Source of the DNA: Planctomycetota bacterium
Lineage (GTDB): Bacteria > Planctomycetota > UBA1135 > GCA-002686595
Length of the DNA: 64,000 bases
Reading direction: 5' to 3'
Assembly (NCBI GenBank): GCA_027083445.1
Contig: JALWOP010000156.1
Location: 1-64,000 of the forward strand
Of this stretch, positions 1 to 8,950 are shown in pieces (position 1 is the first letter of the stretch; each line of letters begins with the position of its first letter). The notes under the pieces are model-generated. The model searched no databases, was not told where the DNA came from, and saw only the letters and a list, made by a program, of their open reading frames with translations. A program made the position numbers and the translations under genes.

Positions 1-23
1 CCCTGGCCCCATCGTGGACCTCT

Positions 24-2363
24 ATGCTCCGCCTCGTCGCCCTGCTCCTCCTCTCTCTTCCTCTCCTGGGCCAGGCCGATGCACGCAATGTCCAACAGGG
101 CTCTCCCATCCCCGCTGGGGGTTACAGCGCCCCACCCCGGGTCGTGCAGCTCCCCGACGACACCTGGCTCGCCGTTCTGACCACGGGCAAGGGCCCTGCA
201 GGGGATCGCGGGCGACACATCGTCAGCCGGCGTAGCCCCGATCGAGGTCAGAGCTGGGAGGGGGGAATCGATATCGAACCCGCCGGCGAACGCCCCTCTC
301 TCTGGGCACAGCCCCTACTCCTTCCATCGGGTCGGGTCGTCGTCTTCTATCTCCAAGGTGATCTCGCTGCCGCGAAGGAGCGGATCAGCCGATCCGGAGA
401 CCTAGCGCTGCGTTACTCCGATGATGGCGGCCGGAGCTGGTCCGAGCGCATCCTCCTTCCCCTCCCGGAGACGGTCCTCGCCCGTGAGCAGGACCCTGGT
501 GGCGACGTAGACGGGCTTCTTGGAACCGGCCGTCCCCTGTTCACCGCCGGGAGCGTGCTCCTGCCCTTCAGTAGAATCGGCTCCTCCCCCGACGAGCGGA
601 CCGAGGTGTGGGTCCTTCGGTCGGAAGACCTTGCCTCCCTGGATGATCCGGCGGCAGCCCACTGGCAGCTCTTCCCGGCCGGGGAAAAGGGCTTGCACGG
701 GGCCGGACCGATCACCACCGATCCCTGTCTCGCCCCGCTCCCTGGGAGAGGTGTGGCCTGTGCCATGGCCACCACGTTGGGGTATCCCCTCCTGGCGCTC
801 AGTCCCGATGGTGGCCGAACTTGGAGTGCTCCCCGCCCGCTCCGAGATCGCCGGGGACGACCGATCCGCCATCCCCGCGACAGCGTAGGCCTGTGGCGCT
901 TCGGGCCGGATCGCTACCTGCTCTGGACCCGCGAGGATTCGACTCCAACTGCGGAAAGCGGCAGGTGCAACCCGGCCTGGATCCGGGGCGCACGCCTCGT
1001 CGGCGGTGAGCTGCGTTTCGGCCCCCCCGAGATCCTGCTCTACGACCCCGACCCGCACACGGCTCCGAGCGATCCCGACCTCGTGCTAGGAAGAGACGGG
1101 TCCGTGAGTGTGGTCGTGAGCCGAGGGAGCGTCCTCCAAACCCACCCCATCGCCCCTTCCCTGCTCACCCAGCTCTTCACGACCTCCCCCGCGGAAGGTC
1201 CCCGGCGCGAGGAGCTACCCGGTTTCGTCGCCCAGGGGGCGGGTGGCACCTCCCTGGCCGCTGCTGGAAAGCTGCGCGGCGGCTGGACCTGCGAGGCCTG
1301 GCTCCCGGCCCAGGCCGAGCCGCCGTTCATCGTGGCTCAGGCCCAGGATGGGGCAGGCTCGATGGCGCTCTTCCTCGATTCCGATGGTTCCCTCGGATTG
1401 ACCCTCGCCGATGGGGATCAAGAGGTAACGGTGCGCAGCCAACCCCAGGCCCTCTCCGCCGGCAAACCCCATCACCTGGCCGTCATCGTCGATCTCGGAC
1501 CCGGGATCGTGCGCTGGATCGTCGATGGCCAGGTGCTCGACGGCGGTGAAAGCCTGGCCCGAGGATGGTCACGCATCGAAACCCGCTCACGCCCTGCCCG
1601 GGACGAGAAGCTCCTGGTCACCGATCCAGCCCAGGCTTCGATCCTGATCGAGAACGGTGACCGCTACCACCTGGCGGTACAGGCGCCGCGCAACGGCCTC
1701 CTAGTCCCTATCGGTAGGGCACAGGAACTCCGCGCGCCTTACGGCAGGGTGCGTCAGGTGGGTTTCATCTCCACCGGGGTCGGCTTTCAGGCTTCGTCGG
1801 ATCCGGGGGTTCCCTCCGACGGCCATGTACGGCTGCACTACGCCGATGGATTCTCGCAGGACTTCATCTGGAACCTGCGAGACTCCGATGGATCGGGTCG
1901 TGGAACAGCCGTCGGTCTCGTCCCGGAGGTCTGGACCTTGGTGCGGACCGATGGAAGCGAACAGTGGCCGGGGAGACGACTCTACTGGCAGTCCTTTCCG
2001 GCCGACGCCGACCGCGAACTCGTCGCCATTGAGTTCGACGCTCGCCCCGCCCAGGATGCCGATGGCAACGACGCCGAGTTCGCAGTCCTGGCCGTCTCGG
2101 AGACGCCGAGTTTCAGTCCCCTGGATGCTCCCCTCGTCCCCATCGAGCTCGACGCGGACTCCTGGAACGCGGACCTCTTCGCCGCAAGCGCTACAGACAA
2201 CGCCGGGCGCGGTTTCCGGCGGATCCCCCTGCGTCCAGCGGTAGCCATGCAGGCGATCGAGGTCCTCACCCGCGCCCCACTCGTAGTCGGCGACGCGCCT
2301 CTACGGGCTGTCCACTACGGACGTGCCCTGCTCGCGGCTGAGATCCTGGCACTCGAACGCTGA
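24..2363 (+). CDS. Secreted sialidase-like (BNR/Asp-box) protein with LamG-like domain
   Basis: A signal peptide occupies residues 1-20 (cleavage after ADA), so the protein is exported. Three Asp-boxes of the form SxDxGxxW are visible near residues 71-78, 132-139 and 260-267, spaced as in the six-bladed sialidase propeller. A LamG/concanavalin-like region follows at about 415-540, and the extreme C-terminus (YGRALLAAEI) resembles the closing strand of another LamG domain. The family usually removes terminal sialic acids or related sugars outside the cell; I did not identify the full arginine triad, so the substrate is open. It starts only 23 nt into the window, so its promoter is outside. It is convergent with the M3 peptidase gene. 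It could also be a non-catalytic carbohydrate-binding propeller. Confidence 0.78.
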   Translation: MLRLVALLLLSLPLLGQADARNVQQGSPIPAGGYSAPPRVVQLPDDTWLAVLTTGKGPAGDRGRHIVSRRSPDRGQSWEGGIDIEPAGERPSLWAQPLLLPSGRVVVFYLQGDLAAAKERISRSGDLALRYSDDGGRSWSERILLPLPETVLAREQDPGGDVDGLLGTGRPLFTAGSVLLPFSRIGSSPDERTEVWVLRSEDLASLDDPAAAHWQLFPAGEKGLHGAGPITTDPCLAPLPGRGVACAMATTLGYPLLALSPDGGRTWSAPRPLRDRRGRPIRHPRDSVGLWRFGPDRYLLWTREDSTPTAESGRCNPAWIRGARLVGGELRFGPPEILLYDPDPHTAPSDPDLVLGRDGSVSVVVSRGSVLQTHPIAPSLLTQLFTTSPAEGPRREELPGFVAQGAGGTSLAAAGKLRGGWTCEAWLPAQAEPPFIVAQAQDGAGSMALFLDSDGSLGLTLADGDQEVTVRSQPQALSAGKPHHLAVIVDLGPGIVRWIVDGQVLDGGESLARGWSRIETRSRPARDEKLLVTDPAQASILIENGDRYHLAVQAPRNGLLVPIGRAQELRAPYGRVRQVGFISTGVGFQASSDPGVPSDGHVRLHYADGFSQDFIWNLRDSDGSGRGTAVGLVPEVWTLVRTDGSEQWPGRRLYWQSFPADADRELVAIEFDARPAQDADGNDAEFAVLAVSETPSFSPLDAPLVPIELDADSWNADLFAASATDNAGRGFRRIPLRPAVAMQAIEVLTRAPLVVGDAPLRAVHYGRALLAAEILALER

Positions 2364-2386
2364 GGGGAGGGGGAGGCCCCTGGGGC

Positions 2387-4387
2387 CTAGTCCAGACCGA
2401 GGGAGCGCAGGAAGGCCTCGGAGTTCGGCTTCCGCCCGAGAAAGTCCGTTACGAGCTCCAGCTCGGGCACGGTGCCGCCCCGGGCGAGCACCTTGTGACG
2501 GTAGTCGGCCGCCGTTTCGGGGTTCATGATGCCCTCCCGGCTGAAGCGGCTGAACATGTCCGCGGCGTAGACCTTGGACCACAGATAGCCGTAGTAGCCC
2601 GCCGCATAGCCCACCAGATGTCCGAAGGAGCTCTGGTTGTGGAGGTTCTTGACGACGGGAAAGACCCGCGTCTCGCCGTAGATGCGCTCACGGACCGCGT
2701 TGGTATCGACGTCACCCGTCGGATCGCTGTGGAAGGTGAAGTCCATCAAGCCGAGGTAGACCTGCGCCTCGGTGGCCAGGCCCGAACCCAGATTCTTGGC
2801 AGCAACCATGCCGTCGAGGATCTCCTTGGGCAGCGGCTCCCCCGTCTCGTAGTGGCGCGCGAAGCGCCCCAACACATCCGCATTCCAGACCCAGTTCTCC
2901 AGCATCTGACTCGGCGCCTCCACGAAATCCCGCGCCACATGCGATCCCGAGAACTCGTAGTAGTCCACCTCGGTCAGGATGGAGTGCAGGCAGTGGCCAA
3001 ACTCGTGGAAGAGAGTCTGCACCTCCCGGTGGGACATCAGGGAGGGTTCGGTCGCGGTCGGCTTGGTGAAGTTGCAGACGAGCGCGACGCGGGGCAGGGT
3101 CAAGCTGCCGTCCAACCAGCGTTTGCGCGGGCGTAGGGGAAAGTTCGCGGCGTGGCTGTACTTGCCCGGCCGGGGGTGCAGATCGAGGTAGAACTCGCCC
3201 AAGAGGCGGCCGCTCGCCTGATCGTGAACTTGGAAAAGGCGCACGTCCTCGTGCCAGAGGAGAGGTGTCCCAGCCTCGCGAGCCTCCTCGGTGATCTCGG
3301 TGAAGCGGATCCCGAATAGATCCTGGTAGACGCCGAACATGCCATCGATCACCGCCGCCATGGGGAAATACTCGCGTAGCTTCTCGGTGTCGACCGCGTA
3401 GCGCTCGCGCATCAGCCAGTTGCGGTAGAAGGAGAAGTCCCAGGCGTACAGTTCGGCATCAGGATCCCCCGTGTGCTCGCGCTTGGCCGCGGTGAACTCG
3501 GCCAGATCCGCCAGGGCCTTCTTGCGCAGGCGCGGACGCAGATCGTCGTAGAAGGCGATCACGTTCGCGGGGTTTTCGGCCATGCGGGTCTCGGTCTGGT
3601 AGGCCGCAAAGGAGGAGTAGCCCAGAATGCGAGCCTTCTCGGCACGCAGGTGCAGCATGCGCTCCAAACGTTCGACGTTCCCCGAACCTCCCCGCAGACC
3701 GTAGAGCAGGGAGAGCTTGCGGCGCGTCTCGGGGACCTCGCAGTAGCCGAAGAAGTAGCTCGGCGCGGCTCCCTTGAGGGTGGCTTGGTACATCCCTGCC
3801 GACTGGGGCAGGCTATCGAGAAAGCGCTTTGGAACCCCCTTGGACTCCTCCGGAGAGAGGAAGGCGGTGGTTTCGTCCTCGTCGATGGCCTGGCGAAACG
3901 CAATCCCGAGATCGGTCAGCTCCCGATCGATGGCGAGCAGCCGCTCGCGAGCAGCCTCGTCGAGCCCCATCCCACCGCGACGGTAGTCCCGCAGGAGAAC
4001 CTCGAGGTAGTGGCGATCGACCCCTTCCAACTCATCGATCTTGGGCTCGAAGGAGAGCAGGACCTCATAGATGCCACGGTTCTTGTAGAGTTCGTCGAAC
4101 CAGTTCGAGAGGTCCGCTTCGGCTTGCCGACCGCGCTCTCTCTCGACCGAGTCGGTGGAGACCTTCGAGAGGAATCCCACCATGCGCGCATCGAGAAAGC
4201 AGCGCGCTTGAATGTCGTCGATCGCCCGGACCGAGTTCTCGAAGGTGCGCTCGGCGGGGGGACGCGCGAGAAGACGCTCGACCGCCTGGTTGGCCTCGGC
4301 CAGAACATCAGCGATCGGGGAGAGCGTCTCCTGGGCCGGAAGCATGGCTGAGAGGAGGAGAGCGGTAGGGATTCGACGGAGGAACAT
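2387..4387 (-). CDS. M3 family metallopeptidase (oligopeptidase A/Dcp/thimet type), exported
   Basis: The 666-aa product has a hydrophobic signal sequence (residues 1-19, ending LPAQ) and the M3 zinc motif HEFGH at 461-465. The third ligand is expected at Glu490 in the conserved context FVEAPSQ, 25 residues after the second His, which is the usual M3 spacing. Such enzymes cleave short peptides inside a closed channel. E. coli relatives are cytoplasmic, so the signal peptide suggests a periplasmic role here, as is common in Planctomycetes. The ATG lies 7 nt downstream of TAGAAT (4395-4400, minus strand), which fits a leaderless transcript. The length matches the family. Confidence 0.9.
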   Translation of the reverse strand: MFLRRIPTALLLSAMLPAQETLSPIADVLAEANQAVERLLARPPAERTFENSVRAIDDIQARCFLDARMVGFLSKVSTDSVERERGRQAEADLSNWFDELYKNRGIYEVLLSFEPKIDELEGVDRHYLEVLLRDYRRGGMGLDEAARERLLAIDRELTDLGIAFRQAIDEDETTAFLSPEESKGVPKRFLDSLPQSAGMYQATLKGAAPSYFFGYCEVPETRRKLSLLYGLRGGSGNVERLERMLHLRAEKARILGYSSFAAYQTETRMAENPANVIAFYDDLRPRLRKKALADLAEFTAAKREHTGDPDAELYAWDFSFYRNWLMRERYAVDTEKLREYFPMAAVIDGMFGVYQDLFGIRFTEITEEAREAGTPLLWHEDVRLFQVHDQASGRLLGEFYLDLHPRPGKYSHAANFPLRPRKRWLDGSLTLPRVALVCNFTKPTATEPSLMSHREVQTLFHEFGHCLHSILTEVDYYEFSGSHVARDFVEAPSQMLENWVWNADVLGRFARHYETGEPLPKEILDGMVAAKNLGSGLATEAQVYLGLMDFTFHSDPTGDVDTNAVRERIYGETRVFPVVKNLHNQSSFGHLVGYAAGYYGYLWSKVYAADMFSRFSREGIMNPETAADYRHKVLARGGTVPELELVTDFLGRKPNSEAFLRSLGLD

Positions 4388-4429
4388 GCCCTCGATTCTA
4401 GTCGCCGCCGAACCCCTAGTGGGGCCGGC

Positions 4430-4831
4430 TCAGTTCTGGGGAGGAGCGTCTAGCGCATCCAGTTCGAGAACCGCGACGCCGTCGACGACGGGAACCCGCT
4501 CGACACTCGCGCCAACCAGGCCTCCCAGGAGTTCGCCCAGAGCGCGACCCGTGCCTTGGGGGCGGCACGGTTCGCTGACGATCTCGACGCGACGCGAACG
4601 GTAGCCCGCAAGCGCCACCTCGACGTAGGTGGTCCCATCCGAGGCGCAATCGATCACCGCGGGAAGCTGGATCTGCTCGCCGGCCGCAGTCGTGCAGGTG
4701 GCCCCCTCGGGCACGCTCACCACCGTCATCGAGTGCTGTCGTGACGGCGGGGTAATGCAACCGCCGCTCACGTAGCTGGCACTGAGGAGAGCGACCCCAA
4801 GCAGGGTCCTGTGGAGCGTGTTTCGCCGCAT
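4430..4831 (-). CDS. Small putative lipoprotein with PEGA-like sequence
   Basis: The 133-aa product starts MRRNTLHR and has a hydrophobic stretch ending in SGGC (Cys25), which reads as a lipobox. The mature part, with VSVPEGATC followed by a VEVALAGYRSRRVEI segment, resembles a PEGA surface-layer-type beta fold: PEG-A motif, then a strand ending in a glycine-tyrosine turn. No catalytic residues are visible. An upstream in-frame ATG at 4858 would give 142 aa and has a -10-like TAGGAC just before it; I prefer 4831 because it gives the better signal peptide. It lies downstream of the SGNH hydrolase gene on the same strand, separated by a GC-rich repeat stretch. Confidence 0.62.
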   Translation of the reverse strand: MRRNTLHRTLLGVALLSASYVSGGCITPPSRQHSMTVVSVPEGATCTTAAGEQIQLPAVIDCASDGTTYVEVALAGYRSRRVEIVSEPCRPQGTGRALGELLGGLVGASVERVPVVDGVAVLELDALDAPPQN

Positions 4832-4874
4832 CATATCGGGTCTCTCGGCCAATCTCATTCGAAGCTGAAGTCCT

Positions 4875-4945
4875 ATCCAAGGCCCCCCCGCGGGGGTTTC
4901 CCGGGGGGCTTCCCGCCGGGAGGGTACCCCGGCGAGTTTCCCTGG
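4875..4945. repeat. GC-rich degenerate short tandem/inverted repeats, possible terminator
   Basis: The stretch contains the palindrome CCCCCGCGGGGG and several imperfect copies of a GGNNTTCCCGG-like unit, mixing short direct and inverted repeats. It lies between the stop of the SGNH hydrolase gene (4964) and the lipoprotein start on the minus strand, so the hairpins could end the upstream operon. There is no T-run to support a classical Rho-independent terminator. Read on the plus strand it would encode a Gly-Phe-Pro repeat, but no credible gene runs that way. Confidence 0.4.
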
Positions 4946-4963
4946 CTCACGGATCGTGGGGGA

Positions 4964-5923
4964 TCACTCCCCCCGGAGGAACTGCGCCAGGTAGGCCGCA
5001 ACACGGCCGTTTGCCTCTCCATTCGGATGGGTATCGAAGACGCTGGCCCAATACCCGGTCAAATCCTGCTGGTCACCGAAGGCTTCGGCCAGATCGATCC
5101 ATTGCACCCCCAGTTCCGCGCAGAGCTCGGCGGCGGCCTCATCGATCGGCCGAAAGGGGTTCTTTCTCCTGTCGGTCAGGTGAGGGTATCCCGCCACCAG
5201 GAAGCGCACCCCCCTGGCGGCACAGGCATCCCGCATACGCACAATGGCCCGTCGGACACGCTCGCCCCCGCCCTGCTCCCACTGCTCGCGGCTGATCTGG
5301 GGAGTCCTGCGCGCTAGCTGCTTGCCCAGCACCCGCAGCGCAGCCTGTTTGATGCGCACGTTGAGCCACTGCAGGAGGGCTGAGTGCAGAGGAAAGCCGT
5401 ACATGCTGTCGATGACACCGTCCGGATCGATGGCGTCGTAGTGGGGCGGCGGATCGACGTCATTGCTGTAGAAAACATAGACCACCACGTCCGGATCCAG
5501 CGGCAGCGCGTCCAGTTCGAGGACCGCCGCCACATTCCCGGCGTTGTAGCCCGGGACCCCCAGGTTGAGCACCTGGGCCTCGCCCAGCGCTTCCTGAAGG
5601 CGAACTGCCAGGGTGTCCGGCAGGTCGACCGCAGTCCCGAAGACGAACGAATCCCCCACCAAGGCCACACGCAGCTTGCCGGCCTCACGGGCAGGAAACT
5701 CCTCTCCCCGGTAGCCACGGGAGTTGAACTGGATGTCGAACCCCTTGTAGAGCGTTCGAAACCCGGGCCGGAACTCGCTGGAGAGTCCCTCCCGCTGACT
5801 GATGCGGAACGGAGTCACACCGCAGGCAGGGACACGTCGACGCAGATAGAGCTCCGGCACCGCCAGCAGGACGAGGGGCAGGAGGATGGAAAGCAGGATC
5901 CGCTTCTTCGTGGGCGGAGTCAT
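4964..5923 (-). CDS. Membrane-anchored SGNH/GDSL hydrolase
   Basis: The 319-aa product has one N-terminal membrane segment (about residues 9-24), then SGNH blocks: GDSF with the nucleophile Ser92, NLGVPGYNAGN (block II, 120-130), a SND in place of GxND around Asn154, and DTH near the C-terminus (Asp297 and His299). These enzymes are esterases, lipases or carbohydrate O-acyl hydrolases; the substrate cannot be read from sequence. The start codon overlaps the MFS stop by 4 nt (ATGA at 5920-5923), so translation is probably coupled. The long open frame upstream to 6934 is only the antisense continuation through the MFS gene. The MFS partner suggests the pair processes and moves a lipid or glycoconjugate. 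Confidence 0.85.
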   Translation of the reverse strand: MTPPTKKRILLSILLPLVLLAVPELYLRRRVPACGVTPFRISQREGLSSEFRPGFRTLYKGFDIQFNSRGYRGEEFPAREAGKLRVALVGDSFVFGTAVDLPDTLAVRLQEALGEAQVLNLGVPGYNAGNVAAVLELDALPLDPDVVVYVFYSNDVDPPPHYDAIDPDGVIDSMYGFPLHSALLQWLNVRIKQAALRVLGKQLARRTPQISREQWEQGGGERVRRAIVRMRDACAARGVRFLVAGYPHLTDRRKNPFRPIDEAAAELCAELGVQWIDLAEAFGDQQDLTGYWASVFDTHPNGEANGRVAAYLAQFLRGE

Positions 5924-7245
5924 GACGGGGAATGGTAGCCCAGGCCCGAAACGGGACCGAGTTGCCGCTGGAGTGAGCGGTTGAGCACGAGGTGCACCAC
6001 CAGGAACAGGCCTGCAAAGCCGCAGAGCGCCTTGGAATAGCCGTAGAGGTCGATCAGCCATCCCAAGGTGGGACCGAGGACGACGAAGAGCAGACGTACA
6101 CCCAGACTGGCGATCGAGTTCGCCGTGGCGCGGAACTCGGTCCGCACCCGGGAGTTGAGTCCGTCCTTGATCACGACCTGAGTCAGCCCCCGGCCGACCT
6201 GGAAACAGAAACCGAAAAGCACCGCACCGAGGGCGGTCCAGATCCCCGGACGGAGGGTGCACAGCCCCATGCCCAGATAGCCCAGGACAGGCAGCCAGCC
6301 GATCAGACGCAGGGTAGCCTGAGCGCCCAGCCGCTGCTCGATGCGGTGTGCGGACCCCCCCACCAAGGCCACGACCAGGTTGTAGGCCGCCCACAAGACG
6401 CCGAAGAGCCCGAGCGGCACCCCCGTCTCTTTCCAGATGCCCTGGAAGGCCCAGACGGCGATCAGGGTAGCCAAGCCGTAGGCGACTAGATCGAAGAGGA
6501 TCAGCCGCAGGAGCGGGGATTCGGTCACGAGCTCGCGCACGATCGTGCGCAGGTTTTCGAGATGTGTCGAGGCGTCGAACCTCGCTCGCGGAGGCTCGTG
6601 GAGGCCGAGTATGATCAGGAGAGGCACCCACCCGACGACAGCGTTGACCAGGGCAACCTGCCGTAGCGAGACGAGAACCAGGGCACCGCCGAGCAAGGCC
6701 GCGACCGTCTCCCCCGCCTGCATCCAAAAGAGTCGCCGGCCGAGAAGGCGCTTCTGAGTCACCGGTTCGCCCAGGGCCTCCAAGGAGTCGTAGAGCAGGG
6801 CGACATCGGTGCCCGAGTAGAGGCTCACCGCCACAGCAGCCAGGAGTTCGAAGGCGGCAAAATCCCAGAATCCACGACCCTGGGCGAGCAGGACATAGGC
6901 CACGCCGTGCATGACCCCCGCGACGATGAGGCATCCTTTGCGTCCCAAGAGGTCGCTGGCGTAGCCGGAGGGAACCTCCAAGATGACCACGGCGATGGCG
7001 AAGATCGCCTGCAGGCGCAGGACCCCCGACATACCCAGCCCGTGGGCCGAGAGGTACGGCACGATGACGGGCATGAAGACCATGAACATCCAGGCGAAGC
7101 CGAGCGCTTGAATGCGCGGGACGTTCGCCCGCAGGCGCTTGATGGTCTGGGTGTCCACTGCTCCTCGCTCGCTTTCCTGAGTGCCGGCTGCCGCTGGGGA
7201 GTCCTTCGCCTCCCCCATGGGAAATGGGCGAGAAAGGGGGTTCAC
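5920..7245 (-). CDS. MFS transporter
   Basis: The 441-aa protein shows about twelve hydrophobic segments after a hydrophilic N-terminus of about 40 residues. The loop SDLLGRKGCLI, near residue 100, matches the MFS signature between helices 2 and 3 (GxLaDrxGrkxxl). The substrate is not predictable. Translation starts at GTG 7245, or at ATG 7218 nine codons later. A -10-like TAGCCT (7264-7269, minus strand) sits in the 50-nt gap after the auxiliary lipoprotein gene, so this gene and the coupled SGNH gene may have their own promoter while also being read from the Mla-like operon. Confidence 0.85.
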   Translation of the reverse strand: MNPLSRPFPMGEAKDSPAAAGTQESERGAVDTQTIKRLRANVPRIQALGFAWMFMVFMPVIVPYLSAHGLGMSGVLRLQAIFAIAVVILEVPSGYASDLLGRKGCLIVAGVMHGVAYVLLAQGRGFWDFAAFELLAAVAVSLYSGTDVALLYDSLEALGEPVTQKRLLGRRLFWMQAGETVAALLGGALVLVSLRQVALVNAVVGWVPLLIILGLHEPPRARFDASTHLENLRTIVRELVTESPLLRLILFDLVAYGLATLIAVWAFQGIWKETGVPLGLFGVLWAAYNLVVALVGGSAHRIEQRLGAQATLRLIGWLPVLGYLGMGLCTLRPGIWTALGAVLFGFCFQVGRGLTQVVIKDGLNSRVRTEFRATANSIASLGVRLLFVVLGPTLGWLIDLYGYSKALCGFAGLFLVVHLVLNRSLQRQLGPVSGLGYHSPS

Positions 7246-7295
7246 TGCCGCCCGATCGGCGAGAGGCTAGCAGAAAGGAGCTCGGGCGATCCCCT

Positions 7296-7871
7296 TCAGC
7301 GGGCGGCGTTCAGGGCGCCGGCGATCTCATCGGCCGCTGCCGTGACGAGGCGCGCCAGAGCGGCCCGTGTTGCACGGGCCACGGCCTGACCCGAATCCCT
7401 CTCGATCGGCTCACGTTCTTCGAGCCGCGCCCGCAGCAGGGTGGTCCCCTCGGCATCGGCCAGATGAAGGTCCAGAGCCACACGCGCCTCGTGGGGAACG
7501 AGCTGTTCTTCGAAACCGACCAGTTCGAGGTCGAGGGCCGGCGCGGAAACCTCTTGGGTCTCCCCCACGCCGTGCCTTTCCAGGAGCTCGCTCCGTAGTC
7601 CTCGAACCACCCAGACCAGGGGCAGCTCCGTCCAGCGCCGCGTCTCGTAGTAGCCGAACTCTACCTCTCCATTGCGCCACACCATGCGGTCCCGCAAGTG
7701 GCGCGAAGCCGTCAGATGGTCCCAGCGCAACGCCGAGGTTCCGGACACCTCAACCGCAGGCTCCTGGGGCAGAGCCGCACTGAAAAAGCGCAGCGGCTGC
7801 GAGTCGCCCGCGCCCAGGCCGGAGAGGCAGCCTGCCAGAAGGAGGACGAGGGAAAGCCACAGGTACTTCAT
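7296..7871 (-). CDS. ABC-type transport auxiliary lipoprotein (PqiC/LptE-like role)
   Basis: The 191-aa product has a lipoprotein signal with LAGC lipobox (Cys15). The mature domain has the pattern of the ABC-transport auxiliary lipoprotein family that accompanies MCE operons: an early strand with LRFFSAALP, RWTELPLVWV in the middle, and a C-terminal helix. It probably sits at the outer membrane as partner of the MlaD-type MCE protein. Its start overlaps the MCE stop by 4 nt (7868-7871), so it is translationally coupled and the last gene of the transporter core. The family call rests mainly on operon position plus lipobox and size. Confidence 0.75.
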   Translation of the reverse strand: MKYLWLSLVLLLAGCLSGLGAGDSQPLRFFSAALPQEPAVEVSGTSALRWDHLTASRHLRDRMVWRNGEVEFGYYETRRWTELPLVWVVRGLRSELLERHGVGETQEVSAPALDLELVGFEEQLVPHEARVALDLHLADAEGTTLLRARLEEREPIERDSGQAVARATRAALARLVTAAADEIAGALNAAR

Positions 7872-8950
7872 TTCTTGCTGGGGAGGGGCCGGGGGGAATC
7901 GGGAGCGCGACCCTGGAGGAAGACCCCCGGTTGGCGATCGATGGTCGTGACCAGGGTCTGAACCTCGAAAAGAGTCTCACGCAGAAGCTGGAGGGTTTCG
8001 CGCAGTTCCCCAGCCATGCCGTTTCCCGTCAGGGATCCCACATCCGCCAGGGTACGCCGCAGAGCTCTGCTCGTCGCGGGTAGATCCGCCTCCTCGAGCG
8101 CGAGGCGGCCCTGCCCCAGGAGGTCGCCGGCGTCCTTGCGAATGCCGCTCACATCCGCGGCCATGCGTTCGAAGAGTCCCCCCTCGGCACCGAGCTGATC
8201 CAAGAGGCGATCCGCCTTCCAGAGCCCCTCGCGCAGGGCGTCGAGATCCTGAGTCACGCTCTCCACCAGGTTGGCCGCCTGCGCCTCCTCCAGGAGAGCG
8301 TCGAGTCGCTTCACGGTTCCCTCCAGTGCCTCGAGAGTCTCCACCATCGCGGCCTGGGAGGCGGCAACGTCCAGCGCCCCCACCTGACGCTCAACGGTCC
8401 GCGTCATCTCCGTGAAGGCCGCCAGGGCCTCGGGCAGGGATCCCGAGAGCGAGTTGAAGCTCTCCTCCATGTTCTTGAGGGTCGAGGGGGTCGACGGCAG
8501 GTACCCCCGCGGTGCTTCGAAGGAGAGCGGCGGCGGCGGAGCGGCATCCGGAAAGAAATCGACCAGGAGGAACTTCACCCCGGTCACCCCCGTCGTGGCC
8601 AGCTTCACGCGCAGATCCTGGGGAGAGTCGGATTGATAGCTCTTGATCTCCGACCGCGTCCCCAATCCAAGCCGCACCATCGCGTCGACATAGATGTCGG
8701 CGGTCACTTGAACGAGGCGATGGTCGGGAGCGATCGTGATGTCCTTCACGACCCCGATCGTGACGCCTCGCATCTTGACCGGAGCGCCGACTTCCAACCC
8801 TTGAACCGACTCATCGAAGTAGGAGACTCGCTCAACGCGATCCCGAGACAAGCGTCGTGCACCCAGGTAGAAGAGAGCCGCCACGCCGGTCGCAAGTGTC
8901 AGGCTAACCAGCAGCCCGATCTTCCAGTAGTTCGTTTCCTGGACGATCAT
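7868..8950 (-). CDS. MCE-domain (MlaD-like) lipid transport protein
   Basis: The 360-aa protein has an N-terminal membrane anchor (about residues 9-28) followed by one MCE domain (about 38-125). It includes the typical EVGAPVKMRGVTIGVVKDI stretch, where a V-x-G/R-G-V-x-VGxV-like core is visible. The C-terminal 200 residues are helical with heptad character (LESVTQDLDALREG), which in this family forms a tube or needle. The role is to bridge the inner membrane ABC transporter and outer membrane for lipid movement. It overlaps the ATPase stop (8947) and the lipoprotein start by 4 nt each. Confidence 0.9.
   Translation of the reverse strand: MIVQETNYWKIGLLVSLTLATGVAALFYLGARRLSRDRVERVSYFDESVQGLEVGAPVKMRGVTIGVVKDITIAPDHRLVQVTADIYVDAMVRLGLGTRSEIKSYQSDSPQDLRVKLATTGVTGVKFLLVDFFPDAAPPPPLSFEAPRGYLPSTPSTLKNMEESFNSLSGSLPEALAAFTEMTRTVERQVGALDVAASQAAMVETLEALEGTVKRLDALLEEAQAANLVESVTQDLDALREGLWKADRLLDQLGAEGGLFERMAADVSGIRKDAGDLLGQGRLALEEADLPATSRALRRTLADVGSLTGNGMAGELRETLQLLRETLFEVQTLVTTIDRQPGVFLQGRAPDSPRPLPSKK

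Noticed and set aside
4811-5317. Plus-strand ORF with Gly-Phe-Pro repeats
   Set aside because: The repeats come from GC-rich intergenic DNA and the remainder is antisense to the SGNH gene.
5924-6934. N-terminal extension of the SGNH hydrolase frame
   Set aside because: It overlaps the MFS gene in another frame and has Arg/Pro/Gly shadow composition; ATG 5923 gives a proper membrane anchor.
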